Source of the DNA: Terasakiispira papahanaumokuakeensis
GTDB lineage: Bacteria > Pseudomonadota > Gammaproteobacteria > Pseudomonadales > Halomonadaceae
DNA: 64,000 nucleotides
NCBI RefSeq assembly: GCF_001709345.1
Contig: NZ_MDTQ01000001.1
Location: 3,220,990-3,284,989, forward strand
Direction of reading: 5' to 3'
A model generated the notes under the pieces. That model saw nothing but the letters and a program-made list of their open reading frames with translations. It was not told where the DNA came from and made no database searches. Each line of letters starts with the position of its first letter. Position 1 is the first letter of the stretch. Below are positions 48,314-58,577 of the stretch, piece after piece. The position numbers and the translations under genes are program-made.

Positions 48314-49876
48314 TTATACCCCTTCCGACTGAGGATGCGTTCGCTCGGCCCGGCTTTGCAAAGCATTCAGCGCATTGATATAGGCTTTGGCTGAAGCAAT
48401 CACAATATCAGTGTCGGCGCCCAAGCCATTCACGATCCGGCCGCCTCGCTGTAAACGGACAGTCACTTCACCTTGAGAATCGGTTCCCGAGGTAATGGCA
48501 TTGACGGAATACAGCTCCAACTCAGCGCCGCTAGCAACCTGCTGTTCAATGGCTTTAAACACCGCATCGACCGGGCCCGACCCTGCAGATTGTCCAGAAA
48601 CCTCGTGCCCCTCAACACTCATCACAACTTGGGCCACAGGGGTTTCACCTGTTCGTGAAGCCACGTCCACAGTGACCAAACGATAATGGTCGGCTTGCGC
48701 AGCAGCACGCGTATCGGTGACCAACGCCTGCAGATCCTCATCAAAAATTTCGTGTTTTTTATCGGCCAACTGCTTAAACAACGTAAAGGCTTCTAAGAGT
48801 TCTTGCTCTGAAGCGAAGTTGATTCCAAGCTCTTCCAAACGTGCCCGGAAAGCGTTCCGCCCCGAATGTTTTCCCAACACAATGGCATTCGTTTGCCAGC
48901 CGACATCTTCGGCACTCATGATCTCATAGGTCTCACGATGCTTGAGAATGCCGTCCTGGTGAATACCGGACTCATGGGCAAACGCATTCTTACCCACAAT
49001 CGCTTTATTCGGCTGCACCGCAAACCCCGTCACATTCGAAACCAAGCGAGAGGTTGGCACAATGTGGCGTGTATCAATACGCGTCTCAACGGCCAATTGA
49101 TCCTGGCGTGTTCGCACGGCCATCACAATTTCTTCTAATGCGGCATTCCCTGCCCGCTCGCCGAGCCCATTAATCGTACACTCCACCTGACGCGCACCTT
49201 GCTGCACAGCCGCTAAAGAGTTGGCAACGGCCAACCCTAAATCATTGTGGCAATGCACTGAGAAAATCGCCTGATCACTATTGGGTACACGTTCAATCAA
49301 TTGACGAATCAAGTCACCAAACTGATCAGGAATCGCATAGCCCACGGTATCAGGAATATTAATCGTCCGCGCCCCAGCTTGAATGGCCGCCTCAACAATC
49401 CGGCATAAGAAATCTAGTTCAGAACGTCCCGCATCTTCACAGGAAAACTCGACATCAGCCACGAGGTTTCGAGCTTTAGTCACGGCACGAACAGCCTGCT
49501 CGACGACTTGATCGGGGCTCATCTGCAGTTTGTACTGCATATGGATTGGACTGGTCGCAATAAAGGTATGAATACGGCCCTGTTCCGCCGGTGCTAACGC
49601 CTCTGCTGCGCGTTCAATATCCTTATCCAGAGCGCGTGAAAGAGAGCAAATCGTACTGTCTTTCACTGCTTCGGCGACGGCTTTAACCGATTCAAAATCC
49701 CCCTGGCTGGCCATGGCAAAGCCGGCTTCAATGACATCCACTTGCATTTTCTCTAACATTTTTGCAATGCGGACTTTCTCATCCTGGGTCATCGAAGCGC
49801 CCGGGCTTTGCTCACCATCCCGCAAAGTCGTGTCAAAAATGACCAAAGGCGACTTGGGCTCAGCAGTTCTACTCAT
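48314..49876 (-). CDS. leuA: 2-isopropylmalate synthase
   Basis: First committed step of leucine synthesis: acetyl-CoA plus 2-ketoisovalerate. The N-terminal catalytic TIM barrel has [14 protein letters not shown] and [18 protein letters not shown] (metal-binding His). The C-terminal regulatory domain (from about residue 390) carries the leucine-binding fold and [15 protein letters not shown]. At 520 residues it is a complete LeuA. I chose the ATG at 49876, preceded by GAGGAGAG 7 nt upstream; the frame opens at 49921. leuBCD are not in the window. It may be co-transcribed with the HolD-like gene and rimI. Confidence 0.96.
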   Translation of the reverse strand: MSRTAEPKSPLVIFDTTLRDGEQSPGASMTQDEKVRIAKMLEKMQVDVIEAGFAMASQGDFESVKAVAEAVKDSTICSLSRALDKDIERAAEALAPAEQGRIHTFIATSPIHMQYKLQMSPDQVVEQAVRAVTKARNLVADVEFSCEDAGRSELDFLCRIVEAAIQAGARTINIPDTVGYAIPDQFGDLIRQLIERVPNSDQAIFSVHCHNDLGLAVANSLAAVQQGARQVECTINGLGERAGNAALEEIVMAVRTRQDQLAVETRIDTRHIVPTSRLVSNVTGFAVQPNKAIVGKNAFAHESGIHQDGILKHRETYEIMSAEDVGWQTNAIVLGKHSGRNAFRARLEELGINFASEQELLEAFTLFKQLADKKHEIFDEDLQALVTDTRAAAQADHYRLVTVDVASRTGETPVAQVVMSVEGHEVSGQSAGSGPVDAVFKAIEQQVASGAELELYSVNAITSGTDSQGEVTVRLQRGGRIVNGLGADTDIVIASAKAYINALNALQSRAERTHPQSEGV

Positions 49877-50033
49877 GGGACTCTCCTCGGGGTCGATGAT
49901 AACCCCATTATGGGTCATCACAGTCAGGTTATAAGTGTGATTTTACCAACGACCATCTAAGAAGATCACCTGCTATTGTCATATGTAGACATCATTTCCC
50001 CTATCCGTTACTTATGGCTTCTTCCTGCCAAGC

Positions 50034-50390
50034 TTAGATCGGTTGACGCTTCAAGAGCCGATACCCGCCTTGCACCCATCCCGCTAACCAGCATGATCCA
50101 AAGGTGAGTAATCCGATACTCAAGCCCCACACCCAGGTAATCTCTAAATGAGATCCGGCCAGATAAAGCCCCCAACTCAAGGCCACGCAAGTCACCAACG
50201 CCAGCACGAATACTAACCAAGCCGCACTGAGTTGCACTAAACGGCGACAGTGAGAGTAGGCTTGCGGGCTGACATGATGCTTAAACCCGGTAATCCAGAC
50301 CCAGCAAATCAAAGGCGCAAAAAAAAGCAAAGGCCCCAACAACTGGAGGCCATAAGCCAGCAATAAATAACGCCATTCTCGGTGACTCAA
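50034..50390 (-). CDS. Small hypothetical membrane protein
   Basis: A 118-residue protein with three to four hydrophobic segments (LLLAYGLQLLGPLLFFAPLI; AAWLVFVLALVTCVALSWGL; TWVWGLSIGLLTFGSCWLAG) and a basic end (YRLLKRQPI). I do not recognise the family. Its ATG overlaps the stop of the MFS-acyltransferase gene by 4 bp, so it is translationally coupled and probably works with it or in the same membrane process. Confidence 0.7.
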   Translation of the reverse strand: MSHREWRYLLLAYGLQLLGPLLFFAPLICWVWITGFKHHVSPQAYSHCRRLVQLSAAWLVFVLALVTCVALSWGLYLAGSHLEITWVWGLSIGLLTFGSCWLAGWVQGGYRLLKRQPI

Positions 50391-52267
50391 GCACGCGCTC
50401 CTCGCAGGGCTCGAACACGAGCTTCCAGCTCAGCGGCAGAGACCTGATCAGGCGGCACAGGCTCACCCACATTCACATCCACACGCGACCAAAGCCGACG
50501 CGGTGTTTTCGCAAAAGCTCGGCCTCGTTCTCTTGAGAACCAAGACCCCCACAATCCGGACAATGCCATAGGGATAACCGGTACCGGCGATGTTTTCACA
50601 ATACGCTCTAAACCACGCCGAAACGTTTGTATTTCGCCATCAGGCGTTAGCCGTCCTTCTGGAAAAATAAAGACCAACTCCCCTTGATCTAGTGCGTCAG
50701 CCACTCGCGAGAATGCTTCTTGGAAGTTACGACGATCGACCCGCTCAGAACTGATCGGAACCGTACCACAAATCTCAAACAACCATTTGAGCGCGGGGGT
50801 GTCATGAATCTCTTTATCAATAATAAAGCGCAACGGCCGCTGACAGGCCCCCATGAGTAAAACGGCATCCATGTAGCTGACATGATTCGCCACCACTAAC
50901 GCGGGGCCGGTATCGGGAATATGGCTCAGCCCATGATGGCGTACCCGGTAGATGCCATGAGAAATCAGGAAGGCCAGAAATCGAAGGAAGGGATCACGTA
51001 AACGTCTCACACTGGCCAACATGATCGGCACGGCGGTCAACGCAAAAATCAAATAAAACTGAGGTAATGACAACTGCAACACACTCAGCAGCAGAATACC
51101 CATGGCCGTACTGATGACCATGAATAATGAATTGAGTACATTTAATGCCGCGATGACCTGAGCCCGGCGCGTCTCAGGAGTATGCCGCTGCACATAACTA
51201 TAAAGCGGTATGATAAAGAGTCCACCGGCAATCCCTGACAGCGCCAGCCACAGCATGAACCAACGCGCTTCTGGAATATCCCAAAAATCGACCAAAGTTC
51301 GCGCCAATTCAGGCGCAGGTTCAGCAGCGATCACTTGAGCCATGGCATAAAGGCCATAACCGAATACGGCGACACCCAAGGCCCCCAGCGGCACCATCCC
51401 CAACTCAATACGCCCACGTGACCAGCGATCACACAGCATCGCGCCAGTAGCCACCCCTAAGGAAAATAACGTCAACAGCAAAGTGCCCACCGTTTGATTC
51501 GCCGCCAGCACTTCACGCGTAAAGTTCGGGAACTGTGTTAAATAGCCAATCCCCAAAAACCAGAACCAGCTAATGGCCATAATGGCCCAAAAGACACCGG
51601 CATCTTGTTTCGATGCAGCTAAGACCTTACGAGTCTGAGTGACGGGGTTCCAATCAATCGTCAAAGCCGGATCACTCGCAGGCGCCTGAGGAACACCTTG
51701 AGCCGCCAAGCGACCCAATAGCGCAATCACCAGGATACAAAGCGCCGCCCAGTACGTGGGTTGTGCTGACAAGAGACCGCCAGCGATTGTCCCGAGTAGG
51801 ATCGCGACGAAGGTCCCCATCCCAACCCAGGCATTACCACTGACCAGTTCCTCTTCTGCCAAGTGCTGAGGCAACAACGCATACTTAACCGGCCCAAATA
51901 AAGCCGACTGCGCCCCCATCAGTCCGACCAGTGCAATCAACCCCCACCAGAACTCGGCCACAAAGGCGAGCGCAGCCAACAGCATAATCACCACTTCCAA
52001 CGCTTTAATACGCCGAATCAAGCGTGATTTTTCATATTTATCCGCCAGCTGCCCTGCCCAACCGGACATCAGGAAAAAGGGCAAAATAAATAACCCAGCA
52101 GCCAAGTTCATGACAATATTGATATCCACATTCAAAGCATCAACCGCCTTGAATGTCAGCATAAACATCAACGCATTACGGAATACATTGTCATTAAAGG
52201 CACCGAGTGCCTGAGTCATAAAATAAGGGCCGAAACGACGCTGTTTCAGTAAAGCGAGTCCTCTCAC
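50387..52267 (-). CDS. MFS transporter / 1-acylglycerophosphate acyltransferase fusion (LplT-PlsC type)
   Basis: A 626-residue fusion. The first ~420 residues are a 12-span MFS carrier of the lysophospholipid transporter (LplT) type (QALGAFNDNVFRNALMFML; GWAGQLADKYEKSRLIRR). The last ~200 residues are a PlsC acyltransferase with NHVSYMDAVLL (NHxxxxD) and FIFPEGRLTP. Together they can flip lysophospholipids inward and re-acylate them. The acyl-ACP/CoA synthetase domain found in E. coli Aas and in longer fusions is absent, so acyl-ACP or acyl-CoA must come from elsewhere. Coupled to the small membrane protein that follows. Confidence 0.9.
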   Translation of the reverse strand: MRGLALLKQRRFGPYFMTQALGAFNDNVFRNALMFMLTFKAVDALNVDINIVMNLAAGLFILPFFLMSGWAGQLADKYEKSRLIRRIKALEVVIMLLAALAFVAEFWWGLIALVGLMGAQSALFGPVKYALLPQHLAEEELVSGNAWVGMGTFVAILLGTIAGGLLSAQPTYWAALCILVIALLGRLAAQGVPQAPASDPALTIDWNPVTQTRKVLAASKQDAGVFWAIMAISWFWFLGIGYLTQFPNFTREVLAANQTVGTLLLTLFSLGVATGAMLCDRWSRGRIELGMVPLGALGVAVFGYGLYAMAQVIAAEPAPELARTLVDFWDIPEARWFMLWLALSGIAGGLFIIPLYSYVQRHTPETRRAQVIAALNVLNSLFMVISTAMGILLLSVLQLSLPQFYLIFALTAVPIMLASVRRLRDPFLRFLAFLISHGIYRVRHHGLSHIPDTGPALVVANHVSYMDAVLLMGACQRPLRFIIDKEIHDTPALKWLFEICGTVPISSERVDRRNFQEAFSRVADALDQGELVFIFPEGRLTPDGEIQTFRRGLERIVKTSPVPVIPMALSGLWGSWFSRERGRAFAKTPRRLWSRVDVNVGEPVPPDQVSAAELEARVRALRGARA

Positions 52268-52378
52268 GGGCGCTCCATCTTGTCACGGGTAAAAGCGGAT
52301 ACTAACCCACACATTGCGTCACGTCCTGCGTCACCAAAGCAATACAGTCTTCGTCTTCTTTAAAAGACAGGCCTCTTA

Positions 52379-53632
52379 TCAGGCATAGGCCAGATAGTGC
52401 ACCCGATCACCTTCATCAAACTGCTGGTGAGGTGGCAAAATAGCCAACGCATTCCCCTCGGCAACGGCACTGAGAACACCAGAACTTTGCGAAGCACAAG
52501 GCGTGAGCCAATAGTCACCATCGGCCCAATGGCCTTGCACCCGGAGATACTCCTGACGAGCACGTGTTTGCCATTGTCCAGCCAAGCGTGCAGTGCCTTG
52601 TCGAGCGTGATAATCCTGCCCCACACAATGAGCCAAAATGGGCGCCAGATAAACTTGCGTGCCCACAAACACCGACACCGGATTCCCCGGCAACCCTAAT
52701 ACCGGCACAGATTTTGAACCCGCAGGTGCCGTAGACTGAATATGACCAAAAGCAACAGGCTTACCGGGTTTAATGGCCACTTTCCACACCGATAACTCGC
52801 CCCGTTGTTCTATCGCAGGCTTCACATGGTCTTCTTCACCCACCGAAACGCCACCGGTCGTCACAATCAGGTCGGCCTCGGCTGCCGCCAGATCTAAAGC
52901 CTCAAGCGTCGCTGACAGGGTATCCTCCACCGTGTCGATCACCCAAGCCTCATGCCCCATGCGCTCAATCAGGCCCGCCAACATAAATTGGTTAGAGTTA
53001 TAGATCTGGCCTGGCGCCAAGGGCTGCCCCGGTAAGACCAATTCATCCCCCGTGCACAGCACCGCCACTTTTAAACGTCTCACCACCGGGACTTGGGCCA
53101 CCCCAACACTGGCCAGAACACCAAGATGCCAGGGCGCCAAGACAGTCCCTGCCGACACAACGGTTTGTCCTGAGTGAATATCCTGCCCCTGAGCCCGTAT
53201 GTTTTGCCCCTGACGGACCTCAGACTGGGAGGGCAACAGCACCTGCTCAGACGCCAATGATGTGACCGCTTCCTGCATGATCACTGTATCCGCACCAGGG
53301 GGAATTTCAGCACCGGTAAAAATGCGCGCACAGGTACCGACACTTAATGGCTGTGGCCCCTGGCCGGCAACAATACGCTGCGAAATCGCTAACGGCGTTG
53401 CCTGCTGTGGTGCTAGATCAGACCAAGCCACAGCATAACCATCCATGGCACTATTCGCGGCAGGTGGCACATCACACTCGGCCTGAACCGATTCCGACAA
53501 AGTACGATTCAAGGCCTGCGCCAAAGCACAAGGCTCAGGCCGGATATCAGGCATCAACGATGCCAACATCTGATCAAGTGCCATTTCAGGCGTAATTAAT
53601 CCGGCGGGCAAGTCACAATGATTACTGGCCAT
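52379..53632 (-). CDS. moeA: Molybdopterin molybdenumtransferase
   Basis: Inserts molybdate into adenylated molybdopterin. Conserved features are DVPPAANSAMDGYAV, RIFTGAEIPPGADTVIMQE, CTGDELVLPG, TTGGVSVGEEDHVK and VLGLPGNPVS. Length is 417 residues (E. coli 411). I chose the ATG at 53632 (GGAG 9 nt upstream); it overlaps the end of moaB by 11 bp. The two genes and the DUF1244 gene form an operon for molybdenum cofactor assembly. Confidence 0.94.
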   Translation of the reverse strand: MASNHCDLPAGLITPEMALDQMLASLMPDIRPEPCALAQALNRTLSESVQAECDVPPAANSAMDGYAVAWSDLAPQQATPLAISQRIVAGQGPQPLSVGTCARIFTGAEIPPGADTVIMQEAVTSLASEQVLLPSQSEVRQGQNIRAQGQDIHSGQTVVSAGTVLAPWHLGVLASVGVAQVPVVRRLKVAVLCTGDELVLPGQPLAPGQIYNSNQFMLAGLIERMGHEAWVIDTVEDTLSATLEALDLAAAEADLIVTTGGVSVGEEDHVKPAIEQRGELSVWKVAIKPGKPVAFGHIQSTAPAGSKSVPVLGLPGNPVSVFVGTQVYLAPILAHCVGQDYHARQGTARLAGQWQTRARQEYLRVQGHWADGDYWLTPCASQSSGVLSAVAEGNALAILPPHQQFDEGDRVHYLAYA

Positions 53633-54140
53633 GGTTTTGTACTCCATGACGTAAAATACCGACGAAATTACATGGCTTGTGCGTGCTATCCAGTTGTTCC
53701 AACAGAATCTGATCCCAAGCCGTTCGGCACGCTCCTGTCGAGCCAGGCAGGCAAAAAATGGCGGTTCGGTTGGCCAGCCCCCCTAAAGCCCGAGACTGAA
53801 CCGTTGACGAGCCAATTTCAGCCCAAGACAGTTGACGGAACAATTCACCAAAACCTTCAATTTCAGTATCCAGCAACGGGCGAATCGCTTCAGGCGTGGA
53901 GTCACGGCCGGAAAACCCCGTCCCGCCGGTCGCCAGAATCACCTGAATTTCAGGGTCAGCAATCCAGCGACTCACCACGGCTCTCATCTGATAAATATCA
54001 TCAGGGATCAGCGCTCGGTCCAATAATTGATGCCCCGCCGCTTCCAGCCGCTCGACTAATGTATCCCCTGAGCGGTCTTCAGCCAAAGTTCGGGTATCCG
54101 ACAAGGTCAGTACTGCAATATTCAATGCATCAGCCATCAT
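53622..54140 (-). CDS. moaB: Molybdenum cofactor biosynthesis protein B
   Basis: A MogA/MoaB family protein of 172 residues, similar in length to E. coli MoaB (170). The core contains VLTLSDTRTLAEDRSGDTL, LATGGTGFSGRDSTPEA, LFRQLSWAEIGSSTVQSRA and FCLPGSTGACRTAWD. MoaB binds or adenylates molybdopterin in some organisms. Its double ATG overlaps the DUF1244 gene by 4 bp, and its end overlaps moeA. Confidence 0.93.
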   Translation of the reverse strand: MMADALNIAVLTLSDTRTLAEDRSGDTLVERLEAAGHQLLDRALIPDDIYQMRAVVSRWIADPEIQVILATGGTGFSGRDSTPEAIRPLLDTEIEGFGELFRQLSWAEIGSSTVQSRALGGLANRTAIFCLPGSTGACRTAWDQILLEQLDSTHKPCNFVGILRHGVQNHGQ

Positions 54141-54472
54141 GACACCCCTTGAATCTGCGCTGCTTCACGCTTAGCCGCTTGACGGGCCTCGAAAGCCGCT
54201 TGCTGTTCGGCAGTGGCCGGCTGTTGATAGCGTGTCTTCCATTCGTTGTAAGGCATGCCGTAAACATATTCACGGGCCGCTTCATAATCGAGTGGAACCG
54301 CTCGCTCTTCAGCTGCGGCCACCATCCACTTGGATAAACAGTTCCGGCAGAAATCAGCCAGAATCATCAAATCAATATTCTGGACTTCCTTATGGGTATC
54401 CAAGTGGGCCAACAAACGACGAAAAGCCGCCGCTTCAAGCTCTGTACGCGTTTGGGTATCCAACTCTTTCAT
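54137..54472 (-). CDS. DUF1244 family protein
   Basis: An 111-residue soluble protein with the family core FRRLLAHLDTHKEVQNIDLM and LADFCRNCLSKW, containing a CxxC pair that could bind metal or be redox active. The C-terminal ~30 residues are an Ala/Gln-rich helix. Function is unknown. I chose the ATG at 54472 (GGAGAG 7 nt upstream). It is the first gene of the group with moaB and moeA, which hints at a link to cofactor metabolism, but this is only context. Confidence 0.85.
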   Translation of the reverse strand: MKELDTQTRTELEAAAFRRLLAHLDTHKEVQNIDLMILADFCRNCLSKWMVAAAEERAVPLDYEAAREYVYGMPYNEWKTRYQQPATAEQQAAFEARQAAKREAAQIQGVS

Positions 54473-54695
54473 CTTCAATCTCTCCATCAAAGGGACGAAG
54501 TCATGCCTCTCAAGCGACCGCTCCCGAGAGGGGTGAACAACGCTTTTGATCTATCCTACCAGAGGCGAATAATACGAGGGAAAGACATCACTCGACATCT
54601 CGGCTCATGACTGTGCATTATATTGAAAAAATGTAGAAGATAAGATACAGACAGAAGCCACGATACTGACCCGATTTAGACCCAAGGAGTGCTTC

Positions 54696-55448
54696 ATGAC
54701 CACCCCTCGCCCGATGAATATCGGGATACTCGTTACCGGTATTCCACCAGAATCACTCAGAGAAACATACCCCAGTTACGCGGGCATGTTTGTCGATCTA
54801 CTGGCTCCTTTTATGCCGCAGACTCGGTTCAGAGTTTATGATGTACAAGCGAACCAATGGCCGAAAAGCCCTCAAGACTGTGATGGCTGGATCATCACCG
54901 GCTCAAAAAGCGGGGTTTATGAAGACCTTCCCTGGATGCGCCAACTCCAGGCCTTAATCCGAGACATTGCGGATAGCGATCAGCGGCTGGTCGGCATTTG
55001 CTTTGGCCACCAAATCATGGCGGCCGCCTTGGGGGCAACCGTTGAAAAATACTCCGGAGGTTGGGGGATAGGCCGACATCATTATGCAATGAAAAAGCCC
55101 CAACAGCTTCACCTGGAACGCTCTTTTCTGGGAGAAGATCAACCCGATGATCTCGTTCTGAATGCCATGCATCAGGATCAGGTCATGAGCTGTCCGCCTG
55201 GCGCTCAAGTCCTCGCAAGCTCAGACTTCTGTCCGTACGCCGCATTAGTCTACGAACAAGGGATGCTCAGTTTTCAGCCCCATCCCGAGTTTTCCATAGA
55301 CTATGAGCGAGATCTGCTGCAAGACCGACAAGGCATCACCATTGAGCCAGAACAAGCTCAAACGGCCATCGCCGGATTAACGGCGCAAGCACGCATAGAT
55401 AATCCCCTTGTCGGCCGCTGGATCGCGCGCTTTCTTCAGGGGTTATAA
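54696..55448 (+). CDS. Class I glutamine amidotransferase (GMP synthase-like)
   Basis: A stand-alone GATase1 domain of 250 residues. The nucleophile Cys102 is in VGICFGHQIMAAALGA and the His/Glu pair is in FQPHPEFS. ITGSKSGVYEDLPWM is the oxyanion loop. Proteins of this type may release ammonia from glutamine or hydrolyse gamma-glutamyl compounds; the partner is not identified. AAGGAG lies 8 nt before the ATG. It is divergent from the DUF1244/moaB/moeA operon and converges with the large GGDEF sensor. Confidence 0.87.
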   Translation: MTTPRPMNIGILVTGIPPESLRETYPSYAGMFVDLLAPFMPQTRFRVYDVQANQWPKSPQDCDGWIITGSKSGVYEDLPWMRQLQALIRDIADSDQRLVGICFGHQIMAAALGATVEKYSGGWGIGRHHYAMKKPQQLHLERSFLGEDQPDDLVLNAMHQDQVMSCPPGAQVLASSDFCPYAALVYEQGMLSFQPHPEFSIDYERDLLQDRQGITIEPEQAQTAIAGLTAQARIDNPLVGRWIARFLQGL

Positions 55449-55485
55449 CCACGATTCTGAGTCAAACATCCCAGCGATGGCGACA

Positions 55486-58404
55486 TCACTTCTGTACAGC
55501 GGCCATGGCTGGGCGCCACAACTCCACGCGATTGCGTCCTTTATTTTTCGCCTCATACAACGCCGTATCCGCTTGGGCCAATAAACGCTCGTAGCTGGGA
55601 GCGGCGAGACTATCACTGACACCAAAACTAGCGGTTATCCATAGATCACGGGGTAAAGAAGGATGCGGCCCTTTCTCTAACGCCACTCTTAGCTGATCAC
55701 AATAAGCTCGTGCCTGCATCATGGTCATATCTGGGAACATCAGCGTAAACTCTTCTCCCCCCCAACGAGCCACACGACAGGAAGGAGGTGCGACCCGCCG
55801 TAATACATCGGCGACAGCACAAATCGCCTTATCCCCCACGAGGTGAGACCACTGATCGTTAATACGCTTGAAATGATCAATATCAATAATCGCCAGCGCT
55901 AACGCCTTCTGAGCATTTAAGGACTCTTGAAAACATCCCTCCAACTCTTCATCAAAGGCTCGCCGATTAGGGAGTCCAGTCAGCTGATCCTCTCGCGCCT
56001 GCTGCTCGAAGGCTTCAGCCTGCTCACGCAAGGCATGAGTCTGACGAGCGACCTGCTCGCGTAGCAACACAGCATTATGTTCGAGCTGACGCACTCTCCA
56101 GCGCCAGAAGGCAACGAACATCAGAAGTATCAACAACCCCGTGAGCACCTGAACACTGCGCCTTTCCCATAAATAAGGCCGAATGGTGAAGTTGACCCGG
56201 GCCTCCGTATCATGCCACTGGCCATAAGGATAACGAGCACTGACCCGGAAGGTATAGTGACCCGGGGCCAAATTCGTGTATTCCGCAATATTCTGTGTAC
56301 CACGATCGACCCAGTTACGGTCAAACCCCTCGAGCCAAGTGCGATACTCAATACGCTGTGGCATAACATAGCCCAGCCCAGCATAACTAAAGCTAATGCG
56401 TCGCTCATTCGGGGGCAATTGAATCCCCTGCACCCACCCCTGGGAAACACCTTCTACCGCGATGTCTTCGATGACGACAGGTAAACGGGTTTCACCAAAA
56501 CGCGATAGCATCTGGGGCTGTACCGAGACAACACCACTCGCAGTCGCAAACCAAACGCGCCCATCTGGGGTCAGTGTCGCTGCGGGGTTAGACCCACCGT
56601 TGGCCTGAGAGCTGGTCATGCCATCGCGCTCACCATAACGCTCAACCTCCAGTCGTTGCTTTTGACCATCGGCCACCGCCATCGCTTGATCATAGTCCAC
56701 ATGAATAATGCCGCGGTTAGATGAAAGCCAAAACCCCTCAGAGGTATCCCGCACCACCTGGAAAATTTTATCGACCGGTAATCCTGCTCGACGCCCAATC
56801 AAGCCTAACTGACCATCACTCATTCGATAGCGGATTAAACCGCGATCGGAAGCAATCCAGGCATAATCAGATTCAAGATAAAAACCAAAGGCGTATTCGG
56901 CATGATCCTCTCCACTCAAATCCAGGGCATGTAAATCCCCACCTGGCGTCATGATCACAACCCCTTGTGCAGTGCCGACCCATAACCGCCCTAGAAGGTC
57001 CCAGGCTAAAGCCATGACAAAGTTACTGGGCAATCCATCCGCCAGCGTATAAGTCTTTTTAAGCTGATTCCCTTGCCAGTACTGCAATCCTCGGGTTGTT
57101 CCAATCCAGATCCCATCAGGTTGCTGATTATCTGCCAGCATGACACGGACTTCATTACTCGCCAGCCCTTGTTTGCGACTTAAAAAAGGCGTGAAAGCAC
57201 CATTCTGCCAACGCAGTACACCTTGAGTATAAGTGCCCACCAATAGACTATGTTGAGGTCCGTTCATCAGACTCAAAATCGAAGGGCCGCTCTGCTCCTC
57301 CTGATGCCAAGATCTTACTTGATGCCCAATAAGGTGTGATAAACCGTTACTCGTCCCTAACCAAACACTCCCATCGGCTTGACCCAGTACGCTGCGAACA
57401 TAGTCACCTGCAATGCGTTGTCGGCGAGTCCAACTGGTAAAAGGCGCCGCCCTAAACCTCGCCAAGCCGCCGTTAGTCCCCACCCAGATACTACCTTCAC
57501 GGTCCTCCAACAGCGATAACACACGACTATTCATCAATGCATCATAAACATTCAGATACTCGAGGTGGCCCTTGCTAAGCCTCATCACGCCATGACGCAT
57601 AGTGCCAATCCATAAATCACCCTGTCGATCTTCCAATAAGCGCGTCACTGTCATACTAGAGAGGTCAGGGTGCAAGGAAACAAAACGTTCCCCCTGACGA
57701 CGCCATACCCCACCGACCCCACCAACAATGAGTTGATTGCTCGATGTTCTAAGTAGTGCATACATAGGACGATCAGGGAGACCAACCGCTTTGGCCATAT
57801 GCTGAGGGGCTAACAGGCGCGCAGGACTCACTCGATAGAGGCCTTCACTGGTTGCCGCCCAAATCCCCCCCCCTGGCATTCGCAATAAACGCGACACCGA
57901 AATATCTGGAATCAGCGTTTGATCATAATCACGCGTTTGCAGATCTAGGCCTGGACGACGTACCAGCCCTCGGCCTTCTAATGCCAGCCACAGACTACCA
58001 TCAGGCGCACGAAGCACATCGTTGATCATCGCCTCAGCCGGCGCATAAGCCAGCCAGTGACCATGCCGAACATTAGAGAGTCCACCGCGAGCGCCGGCAA
58101 CAATTAAGTTGCCATCCGTCTCACTACGTAAGGCCCTCAACCCAGAATCAGGTAATCCGGTCTCGCGACCACGTTCAAAGTATCGAAAAGTACGGCCGTT
58201 ATAACGCGCCAGCCCTTCCCAAGTGGCAAACCAGAGGTAACCATCCCGAGTTTGGGCCATGCTATTAATGCTGTTATGGGGGAGACCGTCACGCGTGGAC
58301 CAACGGTCGATAAAGTAATCCTGAAGGGGAAGCTGAGCCGCAAGGGTTGACCCGGCAATGCACCACCATAAACACGCTATTCCCAGGCGCACAAACCAAG
58401 GCAT
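55486..58404 (-). CDS. Reg_prop / Y_Y_Y / GGDEF sensor diguanylate cyclase
   Basis: A 972-residue sensor. A signal peptide (TLAA near residue 22) is followed by about 14 Reg_prop beta-propeller repeats of the type DGLPHNSINSM or GLASNEVRVMLAD, i.e. two seven-bladed propellers in the periplasm. A Y_Y_Y domain (YRTWLEGFDRNWVDRG; APGHYTFRVSARYP) follows, then one membrane span near residue 755, a coiled coil and a GGDEF domain with GGEEF at 882-886. The I-site RxxD is replaced (PPSC). This resembles hybrid two-component sensors whose kinase half is replaced by a cyclase. The ligand is unknown. No good ribosome site is seen before the ATG. Confidence 0.9.
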   Translation of the reverse strand: MPWFVRLGIACLWWCIAGSTLAAQLPLQDYFIDRWSTRDGLPHNSINSMAQTRDGYLWFATWEGLARYNGRTFRYFERGRETGLPDSGLRALRSETDGNLIVAGARGGLSNVRHGHWLAYAPAEAMINDVLRAPDGSLWLALEGRGLVRRPGLDLQTRDYDQTLIPDISVSRLLRMPGGGIWAATSEGLYRVSPARLLAPQHMAKAVGLPDRPMYALLRTSSNQLIVGGVGGVWRRQGERFVSLHPDLSSMTVTRLLEDRQGDLWIGTMRHGVMRLSKGHLEYLNVYDALMNSRVLSLLEDREGSIWVGTNGGLARFRAAPFTSWTRRQRIAGDYVRSVLGQADGSVWLGTSNGLSHLIGHQVRSWHQEEQSGPSILSLMNGPQHSLLVGTYTQGVLRWQNGAFTPFLSRKQGLASNEVRVMLADNQQPDGIWIGTTRGLQYWQGNQLKKTYTLADGLPSNFVMALAWDLLGRLWVGTAQGVVIMTPGGDLHALDLSGEDHAEYAFGFYLESDYAWIASDRGLIRYRMSDGQLGLIGRRAGLPVDKIFQVVRDTSEGFWLSSNRGIIHVDYDQAMAVADGQKQRLEVERYGERDGMTSSQANGGSNPAATLTPDGRVWFATASGVVSVQPQMLSRFGETRLPVVIEDIAVEGVSQGWVQGIQLPPNERRISFSYAGLGYVMPQRIEYRTWLEGFDRNWVDRGTQNIAEYTNLAPGHYTFRVSARYPYGQWHDTEARVNFTIRPYLWERRSVQVLTGLLILLMFVAFWRWRVRQLEHNAVLLREQVARQTHALREQAEAFEQQAREDQLTGLPNRRAFDEELEGCFQESLNAQKALALAIIDIDHFKRINDQWSHLVGDKAICAVADVLRRVAPPSCRVARWGGEEFTLMFPDMTMMQARAYCDQLRVALEKGPHPSLPRDLWITASFGVSDSLAAPSYERLLAQADTALYEAKNKGRNRVELWRPAMAAVQK

Positions 58405-58577
58405 AATCAGTCTCAGCTCAAAAAAAGCATGTCCATTAAATAATCAGAGGATTTCAATTTAAGTGTTTCTCCAGCATTTTTCCATAGATCAAGTCAGAAT
58501 CCCTTGTATTTTCTCCAGATTACCCTAATAGATTATAGGGTAGGCACATTAAATCCCTACTCACAAAGGAGAGACGT

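Noticed and set aside
53618-54142. A 174-codon plus-strand frame mirroring moaB
   Set aside because: It is the exact antisense of moaB, with no ribosome site and no recognisable protein.
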